This document shows positions 23,891 to 32,505 of a DNA stretch of 64,000 nt, piece by piece (within the stretch, counting starts at the first letter, position 1; each line of letters opens with the position of its first letter). A program made the position numbers and the translations under genes. Source of the DNA: an uncultured Lachnospiraceae bacterium (GTDB lineage: Bacteria > Bacillota > Clostridia > Lachnospirales > Lachnospiraceae); assembly GCA_910579615.1 (NCBI GenBank), contig CAJTUA010000004.1:1-64000 (forward strand). The letters run 5' to 3'. Below the pieces are notes generated by a model. That model was not told where the DNA came from. It ran no database searches and saw only the letters and a list, made by a program, of their open reading frames with translations.

Positions 23891-25125
23891 AGTTTCCTGT
23901 CCTCTATATCATAAAATATATCTACAATTTCAGGTGATAACCCTTTTGGAAAATTCTGAAATTCACTTCGAATCCTTGCCCTCTCAGCACGCTCTGTTTC
24001 TGTTAAATCTGTTTTTTCTTTCAGATATTTATATCTGTTAATTTTTTCTTTTAATTTATTAGAATATTCATCTGCTCCAAAATATCCCTCCGCAAGTTCA
24101 TCCGAAGAATATAAGGATAAATCCTCCAATTCCAAGCAATTTTCCAAATCATATACTTTGGTATTTGCGAGTGAATTCAAAATATATGGTGAATGCGTCG
24201 TAACAATAAACTGTAGCCTTGGGAAAAATTCTGTTAAAAACGGCATAATTTTCTTTTGCAGAGCAATGTGAAGATGCGTTTCAATCTCGTCAATCAATAC
24301 AATTCCCTCTATGTCATATTGACTGATTTCATTGCCTAACAGCCAGTTTCGATCCATTCTCAGAATCAAGTCCGATACAATTTGAATCACGGAAGAATAT
24401 CCATCCGAAAGAACTTCAAGACCAAAAGGAATTCTACCAGATTCATGAATTTTAAAATCATACTCTTTGTAACAGTATTCTAAATCAATCGTATCTTTAT
24501 CCAACAAAACCCGTAAAGCTCCCACAAATCGGTCAAACCATCTCTGAATTCTGTCCACAGTAACCATGTCACCTTCATTTCGTGCATATGACTGCTGTGT
24601 CTTTAAATGCACCATATATTTATGAAGAAGCATTCCAGGTTGTGAATCGACCGCATAAGCATCGTTCAATTTAATATCTTCTACTCCCTGAGAGCGGGCA
24701 ATCTGTGTTTTTCGATTCGCCGGAAAATATGCTGTTATAAAATTCCCCTGAGCATATAAGGACTCTATATGTTCACAGTCATTAAATAAAAGATTCACTC
24801 CATCTGTATACTTATCTATTTGTTCTAAAATTAATTTGTTATACCTATCGTTTTTAATTTCATATTTCTCTATTTCTGTCGCCGCCTTACGTATCTTCTC
24901 CTCTATAATTGATGTTTTAGGAATATACTTTCCAATTAAATCATTAAATCTTTTATCATTTATTGCTCGTAAATATTTTTGTAATGCAATAAGCAAAGAT
25001 GTCTTTCCAGAGCCATTTTTACCGGTAATAATCAAATTCTGTCTCTGTTCAGAATTTAACGAGATAACTATATTGGATAAATGCCTCAGCTTTTCGATTC
25101 TAATTTCTGTAATGTAATGTTCCAT
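23887..25125 (-). CDS. AAA/ABC-type ATPase, PtuA-like
   Basis: The 412-aa protein has Walker A GKNGSGKT at residues 35-42, an FGLEVLSDGYSSVIQI signature-like segment, Walker B GIVLIDEIETHLH and an H-loop QFIVTTHSPYIL. The spacing with a helical insertion between Walker A and the signature is that of OLD/RecF-like AAA_21/AAA_15 proteins. It lacks a Toprim nuclease domain; instead the nuclease is the overlapping HNH gene. I chose ATG 25125 because AAGGAG lies six bases upstream; a frame to 25155 has no site. Together the pair probably forms an anti-phage sensor-effector. AT-rich composition and the flanking intergenic stretch mark it as an insertion before the str operon. Confidence 0.82.
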   Translation of the reverse strand: MEHYITEIRIEKLRHLSNIVISLNSEQRQNLIITGKNGSGKTSLLIALQKYLRAINDKRFNDLIGKYIPKTSIIEEKIRKAATEIEKYEIKNDRYNKLILEQIDKYTDGVNLLFNDCEHIESLYAQGNFITAYFPANRKTQIARSQGVEDIKLNDAYAVDSQPGMLLHKYMVHLKTQQSYARNEGDMVTVDRIQRWFDRFVGALRVLLDKDTIDLEYCYKEYDFKIHESGRIPFGLEVLSDGYSSVIQIVSDLILRMDRNWLLGNEISQYDIEGIVLIDEIETHLHIALQKKIMPFLTEFFPRLQFIVTTHSPYILNSLANTKVYDLENCLELEDLSLYSSDELAEGYFGADEYSNKLKEKINRYKYLKEKTDLTETERAERARIRSEFQNFPKGLSPEIVDIFYDIEDRKL

Positions 25126-25527
25126 CGTCTTCTCCTTATCAAGATTTCCTGTCATTCATTATATTTCATGCTTTTATATGATTCAATATGCCTGTAATAT
25201 GCCCATAAATCAAAGACTTTTTATAATTTTTTAAATTATTTATTTCCCAAAATATATCTTCTAACCTCTGACGAACCGCTACCTGCACCCCGGAAAATAG
25301 CGGAAAACCATTTTATATGATTGCCATCTTTCCCATATTGACGCAAGCTTAGAGGGTCTGTTTAACACTAATAACCCTACAACAATCCATATAAATTATA
25401 TCATTACTCTACCAAATAAACAATCTGAAAAAATCAAAAAAAGTTTATTTCCCTGCACTATAAGATATCTTTCCAAGTATGTGCCCCAAATACCATACCT
25501 AGCATAACCTAAAAACAATTACAAAAA
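25126..25527. other. Intergenic region between tuf terminator and ATPase gene
   Basis: About 400 bp of AT-rich sequence without an open frame of quality, RNA gene or clear repeat. The promoter of the ATPase/HNH pair must lie in its left part (about 25150-25250), but I see no unambiguous -35/-10 pair. Confidence 0.5.
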
Positions 25528-25553
25528 GGGCTCTCCTATTCCTAGGAAAGCCC
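25528..25553 (-). terminator. Rho-independent terminator of tuf
   Basis: Read on the minus strand, GGGCTTTCCTA pairs with TAGGAGAGCCC (one G-U pair) around a four-base loop and is followed by TTTTTG. It lies about 40 bp after the tuf stop. Confidence 0.85.
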
Positions 25554-25592
25554 CCCAAAAATCTAACTTTTACAGATTGCTTCGCAACTCAA

Positions 25593-26780
25593 TTACTCAA
25601 TAATCTTAGCAACCTTACCAGAACCTACTGTTCTGCCGCCCTCACGGATAGCGAAGCCAAGACCCTGCTCCATAGCAATCGGGTGAATGAGCTCAATCGT
25701 CATCTCGATGTTATCGCCCGGCATACACATCTCTGTGCCTTCCGGAAGATTGCAGACACCGGTAACGTCCGTTGTACGGAAGTAGAACTGCGGTCTGTAG
25801 TTGTTGAAGAACGGCGTATGACGGCCACCCTCATCCTTGGTCAGAACGTAAACCTGAGCGGTAAACTTCTTGTGGCAGGTGATGGAACCCGGCTTGCAGA
25901 CAACCTGTCCGCGCTCGATATCAGTTCTCTGAACACCACGAAGGAGTGCACCGATGTTATCACCAGCCTGAGCCTCGTCAAGGAGCTTGCGGAACATCTC
26001 GATACCGGTTACAACGGTCTTGCGGGTATCTTCCTTCACACCAACAATCTCAACTTCGTCATTGAGGTGAAGCGCACCACGCTCTACACGGCCGGTAGCA
26101 ACCGTACCACGGCCAGTGATGGTGAATACGTCCTCAACCGGCATAAGGAACGGCTTGTCGGTATCGCGAACCGGATCCGGGATATAAGCATCTACTGTGC
26201 TCATAAGCTCAAGAATCTTGTCGCCCCACTCGCTGCTCGGATCTTCAAGTGCCTTCAGTGCGGAACCCTTAACAATCGGGCAATCCGTGAAACCATACTC
26301 CTCAAGCTGCTCGGTGATTTCCATCTCAACGAGCTCAAGAAGCTCCGGATCATCAACCATATCACACTTGTTCATGAATACAACGATATACGGTACACCT
26401 ACCTGGCGGGAAAGAAGGATGTGCTCCTTCGTCTGAGCCATAACACCATCGGTAGCTGCTACTACAAGGATAGCGCCGTCCATCTGCGCAGCACCGGTAA
26501 TCATGTTCTTTACATAGTCCGCGTGGCCTGGGCAGTCAACGTGTGCGTAGTGTCTCTTCTCAGTCTCATACTCAACGTGAGCGGTAGAAATCGTGATACC
26601 TCTTTCTCTTTCCTCCGGAGCCTTGTCAATCTGGTCGAATGCTACGGCCTCGCCGGTACCAAGTCTTGCGTTCAAGGTCTTGGTGATTGCTGCGGTCAGA
26701 GTGGTCTTACCATGGTCAACGTGTCCGATCGTACCGATGTTGCAATGCGGCTTGGATCTCTCAAATTTAGCTTTAGCCAT
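25593..26780 (-). CDS. tuf: Elongation factor Tu
   Basis: The 395-aa protein begins MAKAKFERSKPHCNIGTIGH and contains the G1 motif GHVDHGKT, the switch-II DCPGHADYVKNM, the NKCD guanine motif and the C-terminal barrel with GREGGRTVGSG. It brings aminoacyl-tRNA to the ribosome. It is the last gene of the str operon, 190 bp after fusA, but also has a good promoter of its own in that gap (26900-26928). Length and sequence are standard. It carries no obvious kirromycin-resistance changes that I can identify. Confidence 0.99.
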   Translation of the reverse strand: MAKAKFERSKPHCNIGTIGHVDHGKTTLTAAITKTLNARLGTGEAVAFDQIDKAPEERERGITISTAHVEYETEKRHYAHVDCPGHADYVKNMITGAAQMDGAILVVAATDGVMAQTKEHILLSRQVGVPYIVVFMNKCDMVDDPELLELVEMEITEQLEEYGFTDCPIVKGSALKALEDPSSEWGDKILELMSTVDAYIPDPVRDTDKPFLMPVEDVFTITGRGTVATGRVERGALHLNDEVEIVGVKEDTRKTVVTGIEMFRKLLDEAQAGDNIGALLRGVQRTDIERGQVVCKPGSITCHKKFTAQVYVLTKDEGGRHTPFFNNYRPQFYFRTTDVTGVCNLPEGTEMCMPGDNIEMTIELIHPIAMEQGLGFAIREGGRTVGSGKVAKIIE

Positions 26781-26899
26781 TTTAATGTCCTCCTTTTATT
26801 TGCGCCTTTTGCGCGACATTCTGTTTTCGTTCCCACAATCGGGAGATACGGCATCCCGCCCCGGAAAGCCCCCGGGACGCAGACACCTGTCATGCTATC

Positions 26900-26928
26900 A
26901 TTATATTTCATATTAGAAATATTTTCAA
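26900..26928 (-). promoter_or_regulatory. Internal promoter for tuf
   Basis: On the minus strand TTGAAA (26928-26923) and TATAAT (26905-26900) are spaced 17 bp. The leader to the ATG is about 110 bases and holds GC-rich inverted segments. An extra promoter would raise EF-Tu output above the rest of the str operon. Confidence 0.7.
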
Positions 26929-26970
26929 GCAAAATCTTATAAATTTTGAATTTGCGGGGCAATCAGCTTA

Positions 26971-29088
26971 TTACTTCCCCTTGCTTGCGAGCACCTTATC
27001 CTGTACGCTCTTCGGAACCTGCTCATAGGAAGCAAAGAACATGGAGTAAGCACCGCGGCCCTGCGTCTTAGAACGCAAGGTGGTCGAGTAGCCGAACATT
27101 TCGGCAAGCGGCACGAAACCACGGATAAGCTTGGTACCGTTGATATCCTCGGAACCCTCGATACGTCCGCGGCGGGAGCTGATATCACCGATAACATCAC
27201 CCATATAATCTTCCGGAACCGTAACCTCAACCCTCATGATTGGCTCAAGAAGAACCGGCGCTGCCTTCTGCATCGCCTCTTTGAGCGCCATGGAGCCGGC
27301 AATCTTAAATGCCATTTCGTTCGAGTCCACTTCGTGGTAGGAACCGTCATAGCAGTTCGCATGGACACCAAGTACCGGATATCCGCCAAGCACGCCGCAC
27401 TTCATGGCATCCTCGATACCTGCCTGGACAGCCGGGATATATTCCTTCGGGATGGAACCGCCGACAACGGTGCTTTCAAACTCAAAAGTCTTCTCACCAT
27501 TGACATCCATCGGCGAGAAAATAACCTTGCAGTGACCGTACTGACCACGTCCACCGGACTGCTTTGCATACTTGGAATCAATATTGACTTCCTTTGTAAT
27601 ACCTTCCTTGTAAGCAACCTGCGGAGCGCCGACATTCGCCTCTACATGGAACTCACGCAGCAGACGGTCAACGATAATCTCAAGGTGGAGCTCACCCATA
27701 CCAGCAATGATGGTCTGCCCGGTCTCTTCGTTTGTGGAAACGCGGAAGGTCGGGTCTTCCTCAGCAAGCTTTGCGAGCGCCTCGCCCATCTTGTCCTGCC
27801 CTGCCTTCGTCTTCGGCTCGATTGCAACGTCGATAACCGGTTCCGGGAACTCCATGGATTCCAGGATTACCGGAGCCTTCTCGTCGCAAATTGTATCGCC
27901 GGTTGTCGTCAGCTTAAAGCCTACCGCCGCCGCGATATCGCCGGAGTAAACCTTTTCAAGGTCTTCTCTCTTATTTGCATGCATCTGAAGGATGCGGCCA
28001 ACGCGCTCCTTCTTATTCTTTGTCGCATTTAACACGTAGGAACCGGAATTTAACGTACCGGAATATACGCGGAAATATGCGAGCTTCCCAACAAACGGGT
28101 CAGATACAATCTTGAACGCCAATGCCGCAAACGGCTCGTCGTCCGCAGACCTTCTGTGTATCTCATTGCCATCCTCATCCACACCTGCGATATCCGGGAT
28201 ATCCGTCGGCGCAGGCATATATTCGATAACGGCATCAAGAAGCTTCTGCACGCCCTTGTTCCTGTAAGCAGAGCCGCAGCATACCGGGATAATCGAGCCA
28301 GCAATCGTCGCCGCGCGCAGCGCCTTCTTTAATTTTGCCTCCTCCGGAACCTCGCCCTCAAGGTAAATCTCAAGCAGGTCATCATCCGTCTCGCAGATTT
28401 TTTCAATCAGCTCTGAACGGTAAGCCTCGGCATCATCCTTCATGTCATCCGGGATTTCCTTGATTTCAATCTGGTCGCCCTTATCGTCAAGATAATAATA
28501 AGCCTGCATCTCAAAAAGGTCGATGATACCCTTGAAAGTATCCTCCTTGCCAATCGGCAGCTGCAGCGCTACCGGGTTCTTCCCGAGACGCGTCCTAATC
28601 ATGTCAATTACATTGTAAAAATTCGCACCGGAAATGTCCATCTTGTTGACAAATGCCATTCTCGGTACATTGTATTTGTCCGCCTGACGCCATACGGTCT
28701 CAGACTGCGGCTCAACACCGCCCTTTGCACAGAAAACGCCGACCGCACCATCAAGCACGCGCAGGGAACGCTCAACCTCAACCGTGAAGTCTACGTGGCC
28801 TGGTGTGTCAATGATATTGATGCGGTGCTCCAGGGCACCTGGCTTTTTCTTGTGCATATATTCCTGAGTCCAGTGACATGTTGTAGCGGCTGAAGTAATC
28901 GTGATACCTCTCTCCTGCTCCTGGGCCATCCAGTCCATGGTCGCAGTACCCTCGTGAGTATCACCAATCTTGTGGTTAACACCAGTATAATACAAGATAC
29001 GCTCAGTCAGAGTAGTCTTACCGGCGTCGATATGAGCCATAATACCGATGTTTCTAGTTCTCTCCAATGGATATTCTCTCTCAGCCAA
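26971..29088 (-). CDS. fusA: Elongation factor G
   Basis: The 705-aa protein has the translational GTPase motifs AHIDAGKTT, the DTPGHVDFTVEVERSL switch region and NKMD, followed by domains II-V (for example GMGELHLEIIVDRLLREF). It catalyses ribosome translocation and helps recycling. The start codon is TTG (29088-29086): AGGAGG lies eight bases upstream, and the protein begins (M)AEREYPLERTRNIGIMAHID as family members do. A non-ATG start in such a highly expressed gene is notable. The gap to rpsG contains a diverged unit of the palindromic repeat ending directly at this ribosome binding site. Confidence 0.98.
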   Translation of the reverse strand: MAEREYPLERTRNIGIMAHIDAGKTTLTERILYYTGVNHKIGDTHEGTATMDWMAQEQERGITITSAATTCHWTQEYMHKKKPGALEHRINIIDTPGHVDFTVEVERSLRVLDGAVGVFCAKGGVEPQSETVWRQADKYNVPRMAFVNKMDISGANFYNVIDMIRTRLGKNPVALQLPIGKEDTFKGIIDLFEMQAYYYLDDKGDQIEIKEIPDDMKDDAEAYRSELIEKICETDDDLLEIYLEGEVPEEAKLKKALRAATIAGSIIPVCCGSAYRNKGVQKLLDAVIEYMPAPTDIPDIAGVDEDGNEIHRRSADDEPFAALAFKIVSDPFVGKLAYFRVYSGTLNSGSYVLNATKNKKERVGRILQMHANKREDLEKVYSGDIAAAVGFKLTTTGDTICDEKAPVILESMEFPEPVIDVAIEPKTKAGQDKMGEALAKLAEEDPTFRVSTNEETGQTIIAGMGELHLEIIVDRLLREFHVEANVGAPQVAYKEGITKEVNIDSKYAKQSGGRGQYGHCKVIFSPMDVNGEKTFEFESTVVGGSIPKEYIPAVQAGIEDAMKCGVLGGYPVLGVHANCYDGSYHEVDSNEMAFKIAGSMALKEAMQKAAPVLLEPIMRVEVTVPEDYMGDVIGDISSRRGRIEGSEDINGTKLIRGFVPLAEMFGYSTTLRSKTQGRGAYSMFFASYEQVPKSVQDKVLASKGK

Positions 29089-29109
29089 GGATTTTTCCTC
29101 CTATTATTC

Positions 29110-29222
29110 GTTCCGCAGAATCCCTTCCGATACCCAACTTCCTGGGAATAAGTTCCTGTTCGTTCCTCACAGTAACTTTTTCCGGGGTACCGTCCGGGGC
29201 TCATGCTGTTATAAGTTCTGCA
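29110..29222 (-). repeat. Palindromic 5'-UTR repeat, copy D (rpsG-fusA gap), diverged
   Basis: On the minus strand the unit runs from AACAGCATGAGCCCC to GGATTCTGCGGAAC, preceded by a remnant closing end (GCAGAACTTAT). The ends and the ...AATAGGAGG junction to the ribosome binding site match the other copies, while the central stem has changed sequence but keeps partial self-complementarity. Assignment to the family rests on the ends and position. Confidence 0.65.
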
Positions 29223-29232
29223 CCGCCGATAA

Positions 29233-29703
29233 TTACCAACGATAATGAGCGAACGCCTTGTTTGCATCTGCCATCTTGTGCATATCTTCTTTTCTCTTTA
29301 CTGCGTTACCAGTATTTGCCGCAGCATCGATAATCTCGCCTGCAAGGCGGTCAATCATCGTCTTCTCGCCTCTCTTGCGGGCAAACATCGTCATCCAGCG
29401 AAGCGCTAACGCCATCCTTCTGTCCTGCCTTACCTCAATCGGCACCTGGTAGGTCGCACCGCCGATACGGCGAGCCTTTACTTCGAGCACTGGCATAATA
29501 TTGTTCAGCGCCTCCTCGAATACCTCCATGGCATCCTTTCCGGTCTTGTCTGCTACCTGCGCAAATGCGCCGTATACGATTTTCTGTGCAGTACCCTTCT
29601 TGCCGTCCAACATGATATTGTTTACAAGTTTCGTAACAACCTTGCTGTTGTAAATCGGATCTGCCAATACATCTCTTTTTTGAATATGTCCTTTACGTGG
29701 CAC
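29233..29703 (-). CDS. rpsG: 30S ribosomal protein S7
   Basis: The 156-aa product begins MPRKGHIQKRDVLADPIYNS and has KLVNNIMLDGKKGTAQKIVY and the VKARRIGGATYQVPIEVR motif, the universal S7 signature. It nucleates assembly of the 3' domain of 16S rRNA and binds near the decoding site. It is the second gene of the str operon, 215 bp after rpsL, an unusually wide gap that could house regulatory structure. Length is normal for bacteria. Confidence 0.99.
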   Translation of the reverse strand: MPRKGHIQKRDVLADPIYNSKVVTKLVNNIMLDGKKGTAQKIVYGAFAQVADKTGKDAMEVFEEALNNIMPVLEVKARRIGGATYQVPIEVRQDRRMALALRWMTMFARKRGEKTMIDRLAGEIIDAAANTGNAVKRKEDMHKMADANKAFAHYRW

Positions 29704-29918
29704 GTTACTTCCCTCCTTAATATCGGTCCGCGGTCACGGACCATTAAATCTACGGTACTCACATTACTGTGTTCATGCTTAGTTTCCTTCACTTCTATAA
29801 TCTCAAACCGCAAGCGCAGCCACACGGGATCGCGATTGTAGCGGAAATGAAAAATCAACCCGGCATTTATGCAGCGGCACAAAAAAGCGCCAACCGCAGA
29901 TTAGTAATGGATGATAAA

Positions 29919-30338
29919 TTATTTTGCGTCCTTCGGTCTCTTTGCTCCGTACTTGGAACGAGCCTGTCTTCTCTTTGCAACACCTGCTGTATCAAGAGTA
30001 CCTCTGACGATATGATATCTTGTACCCGGAAGGTCCTTAACACGGCCGCCTCTGATCAATACAACGCTGTGCTCCTGAAGATTGTGTCCTTCACCCGGAA
30101 TATAGCTAGTTACCTCGATTCCGTTGGAAAGGCGAACTCTGGCGATTTTTCTTAACGCGGAATTCGGCTTCTTAGGAGTTGCTGTTCTGACAGCGGTACA
30201 AACACCTCTCTTCTGTGGGGAAGATGTCTCGATTGCCTTCTTATTCAAAGAGTTGAAACCCTTTAACAGAGCCGGTGCCGTTGCCTTCTTCTCTACTGTC
30301 TTTCTACCTTTTCTTACTAACTGGTTAAATGTAGGCAT
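29919..30338 (-). CDS. rpsL: 30S ribosomal protein S12
   Basis: The 139-aa product starts MPTFNQLVRKGRKTVEKKAT, with AGGAGGTG before the ATG at 30338; the longer open frame upstream (to 30443) is leader sequence. Conserved parts include TTPKKPNSALRKIARVRLSN and YIPGEGHNLQEHSVVLIRGG. The streptomycin-relevant lysines K (in TPKKPNS) and K in the VKDLPG segment are wild type, so no resistance substitution is visible. S12 shapes the decoding centre. It opens the str operon behind a consensus promoter. Confidence 0.99.
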   Translation of the reverse strand: MPTFNQLVRKGRKTVEKKATAPALLKGFNSLNKKAIETSSPQKRGVCTAVRTATPKKPNSALRKIARVRLSNGIEVTSYIPGEGHNLQEHSVVLIRGGRVKDLPGTRYHIVRGTLDTAGVAKRRQARSKYGAKRPKDAK

Positions 30339-30460
30339 TAATTTTTCACCTCCTGATGATAATGGTTCATAACTTTTCCGTGGCTGCCCCTGCAGACCTT
30401 TGTCTGCTCCCTCCTGCGCTTTACGCACGGGAAAAACGCACAATTACGCGCGCAAACTTG

Positions 30461-30489
30461 ATTATAACGGGGAAGTGCTGTATTGTCAA
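30461..30489 (-). promoter_or_regulatory. Promoter of the str operon
   Basis: On the minus strand perfect TTGACA (30489-30484) and TATAAT (30466-30461) boxes with a 17-bp spacer. The leader of about 115 bases to rpsL contains a short stem (GCAGAC/GTCTGC, 30392-30407). Confidence 0.9.
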
Positions 30490-30561
30490 GGAATTTTTTG
30501 CATTTTTCTAAAGTTTTTCACCACCTTTCAAACGATTCTTTTGGAATTTTTACATTTCTTA

Positions 30562-30590
30562 TTGAAATTATACCCAAAATTAGTTATACT
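30562..30590 (+). promoter_or_regulatory. Promoter of the Hpt/HD-GYP operon
   Basis: TTGAAA (30562-30567) and TATACT (30585-30590) are spaced 17 bp, divergent from the str promoter. The expected start, about 30597, lies just before the two tandem palindromic units, so both become part of the 5' untranslated RNA. Confidence 0.75.
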
Positions 30591-30610
30591 TTTCAACAAA
30601 ACAGTAAAAT

Positions 30611-30823
30611 CAGCGCGAGCCCGCACAGTGCCCCAGAGGAATTTCTGGGAGCAGCGCGGACAGAAATTCCTCTACCATTTATTGGTACTGGGTGGGCTTG
30701 CGCGGAACTCAAAATCAGCGCGAGCCCACACAGTACCCCAGAGGAATTTCTGGGAGCAGCGCGGACAGAAATTCCTCTGCCGTTTATTGGTACTGGGTGG
30801 GCTTGCGCGGAACTCAAAATCAG
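30611..30823 (+). repeat. Palindromic 5'-UTR repeat, copies B1 and B2, two 105-bp tandem units
   Basis: Units begin at 30611 and 30716 and are nearly identical. Each has inverted ends (GCGCGAGCCC and GGGCTTGCGC), a central stem in which CAGAGGAATTTCTG faces CAGAAATTCCTCT, and the closing GCGGAACTC. The second closing end is followed after a few bases by the AAAGGA ribosome binding site of the Hpt gene. Open frames run through the units in several frames because they lack stops, but they overlap the real start out of context. Confidence 0.95.
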
Positions 30824-30838
30824 AAAGGAATCAAAACT

Positions 30839-31201
30839 ATGACAGTAAAAGAATGTTACGACCTTATGGGCGGAAACTATGACGAAGCCAAGCAGCGCCT
30901 TATGGATGACAAACGTATCCTCAAATTTTTAGGAATGTTCATGCGTGATACCAGTTTTCAGGAAATCACAGCTGCCCTTGAAAAACAGGATTATGCGGAG
31001 GCCTTCAAGGGCGCGCACAGCTTAAAGGGTGTCAGCCGCAATATGGCGTTTGATGCCCTCGGCGACGCCGCGGATGCCCTGACGGAAAACCTGCGCAACG
31101 GCAGCTCCACTGCGGACACCTCCGCCCTCTATGAAAAAACAAAAACCGCCTATGAGCTGGTGGTTCAGACAATCGAGACGCTTCAGGCATCCCAGGCTTA
31201 A
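30839..31201 (+). CDS. Hpt-domain phosphotransfer protein
   Basis: This 120-aa protein is a single histidine phosphotransfer domain: a four-helix bundle with the phospho-accepting histidine in AEAFKGAHSLKGVSRNM. I chose ATG 30839 with AAAGGA nine bases upstream; the open frame upstream is the repeat array. It precedes by 106 bp a response regulator with an HD-GYP output, so it probably relays phosphate from a hybrid kinase encoded elsewhere to that regulator. The C-terminal helices are complete and there is no kinase domain. Long leader RNA containing two repeat units suggests post-transcriptional control. Confidence 0.9.
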   Translation: MTVKECYDLMGGNYDEAKQRLMDDKRILKFLGMFMRDTSFQEITAALEKQDYAEAFKGAHSLKGVSRNMAFDALGDAADALTENLRNGSSTADTSALYEKTKTAYELVVQTIETLQASQA

Positions 31202-31307
31202 AACGCCCCCGCACCGCACTGCGGCCATGTGGTATGGAACAACGACAAACAATATCTATTTTTCAGTGCTGCGCATTATCTGCCATGCACAAAACAGAAA
31301 GGTTACC

Positions 31308-32411
31308 ATGAAAGACAAAATATTAGTTGTAGATGATTTGGAATTGAACAGGGAACTCCTGTCCGATATTCTTACAGAAGATTATGATATCCTTATGGCA
31401 GAGGATGGCGTTCAGGCCATCCAAATGCTTGACGCACTCCAAAATGAAATTTCCATCGTGCTCCTGGATTTGCAGATGCCAAATCTGGATGGCTTTGGCG
31501 TCCTCGCTGCCATGAGGGAGCACCATTTGCTGGAACACATCCCTGTCCTGGTCATCACCGGTGAGCAGTCCACAGTTATCGAGAGCGAGTGTTTCCAACT
31601 CGGCGTGTCCGATTTCATCCACAAACCGTTCGAGCCATCGCTCGTGCGCATGCGTGTAAAAAACATTGTAGACCTCTTCACTTACAAGAAATCCCTTGAA
31701 GACAAGGTTGCGATGCAGACGAAAACACTGAGGGAGCAGTACCATCTCCTGGAAGTCCAGGCCACCAAATTAAAGGAAACCAATATCCGAATCATTGACA
31801 TTTTGGGTATGGTTGTGGAATTCCGTAATTTGGAAAGCGGCGAACATATCAAACGCGTAAAAGGTTTTACCGAGATTCTCGCGAAGCAATTTATGAAGGA
31901 TTATCCGGAGTACGGACTGACAGACCATACCATCGAGATGATTGTTTCCTCCAGTTCCCTGCATGATGTCGGGAAAATCGCGATTCCTGACAATATCCTG
32001 CTAAAACCTGGCAGGCTGACGAACGAGGAATTTGAATGCATGAAATCGCACACTGTCAAGGGCTGCGAAGTGTTAAACAGCATTGAAGGTGTCTGGGAGG
32101 ACGAATACCAGAAATACGCATATGAAATCTGCCGCCACCACCACGAGCGTTTTGACGGCAGGGGCTATCCGGACGGATTAAAGGGCGACGATATTCCGAT
32201 TTCCGCGCAGCTTGTATCCGTTGCGGATGTGTACGATGCCTTAGTCAGCGAACGCTGCTACAAGAAAGCTTTCGAGAAACCACAGGCGGCACAGATGATT
32301 ATCAACGGCGAATGCGGTGTTTTCTCACCGAAAATCCTTGACAGCTTCAGCAAGGTCACCACACAGTTTGCGGCGCTGGCGGACGAAAACAAGAATCAGG
32401 CAGTGCAATAA
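31308..32411 (+). CDS. Response regulator with HD-GYP domain (c-di-GMP phosphodiesterase-like)
   Basis: The 367-aa protein has a receiver domain with phospho-acceptor D54 (VLLDLQMP), a coiled linker (about residues 125-160) and an HD-GYP domain: H219-D220 in SLHDVGKIAIPDNIL, HHHERFDGRGYPDGL with GYP at 286-288, and SVADVYDALVSERCYKK. Such proteins hydrolyse cyclic di-GMP to GMP when phosphorylated. A better start lies at 31308 (AGAAAGG upstream) than at the far upstream in-frame codon. It lies next to the Hpt gene, and the two likely form one phosphorelay. Output may be motility, polysaccharide or CIS-related, but nothing here shows which. Confidence 0.92.
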   Translation: MKDKILVVDDLELNRELLSDILTEDYDILMAEDGVQAIQMLDALQNEISIVLLDLQMPNLDGFGVLAAMREHHLLEHIPVLVITGEQSTVIESECFQLGVSDFIHKPFEPSLVRMRVKNIVDLFTYKKSLEDKVAMQTKTLREQYHLLEVQATKLKETNIRIIDILGMVVEFRNLESGEHIKRVKGFTEILAKQFMKDYPEYGLTDHTIEMIVSSSSLHDVGKIAIPDNILLKPGRLTNEEFECMKSHTVKGCEVLNSIEGVWEDEYQKYAYEICRHHHERFDGRGYPDGLKGDDIPISAQLVSVADVYDALVSERCYKKAFEKPQAAQMIINGECGVFSPKILDSFSKVTTQFAALADENKNQAVQ

Positions 32412-32505
32412 TGCCGCGCCTGCCCATATTGGGGTTTTGTATTTTCTGCTCCATCCGGTCAGGGGAACGCGCCTTTGGCGCAAAACATCAAAAGGGGGAT
32501 TTTTC

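Noticed and set aside
25683..26942. A 419-codon open frame on the plus strand opposite tuf
   Set aside because: It is a shadow of tuf caused by its codon usage. It has no family features, and tuf is certain on the other strand.
29704..29918. Small gene in the wide rpsL-rpsG gap
   Set aside because: Short frames there have no ribosome binding site or conserved motif; it is more likely untranslated regulatory sequence.
30611..30823. CRISPR array
   Set aside because: The tandem units are 105 bp long, contiguous and have no unique spacers; no cas genes are present.
30400..30882. Open frames running through the two tandem palindromic units
   Set aside because: They arise because the units lack stop codons in some frames. 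The Hpt gene has its own start and site after the repeats, so these frames are not counted as proteins.
31131..31307. N-terminal extension of the HD-GYP gene overlapping the Hpt gene
   Set aside because: The receiver domain starts at the ATG at 31308 with a good ribosome binding site; the extension is out-of-frame sequence of the Hpt gene.
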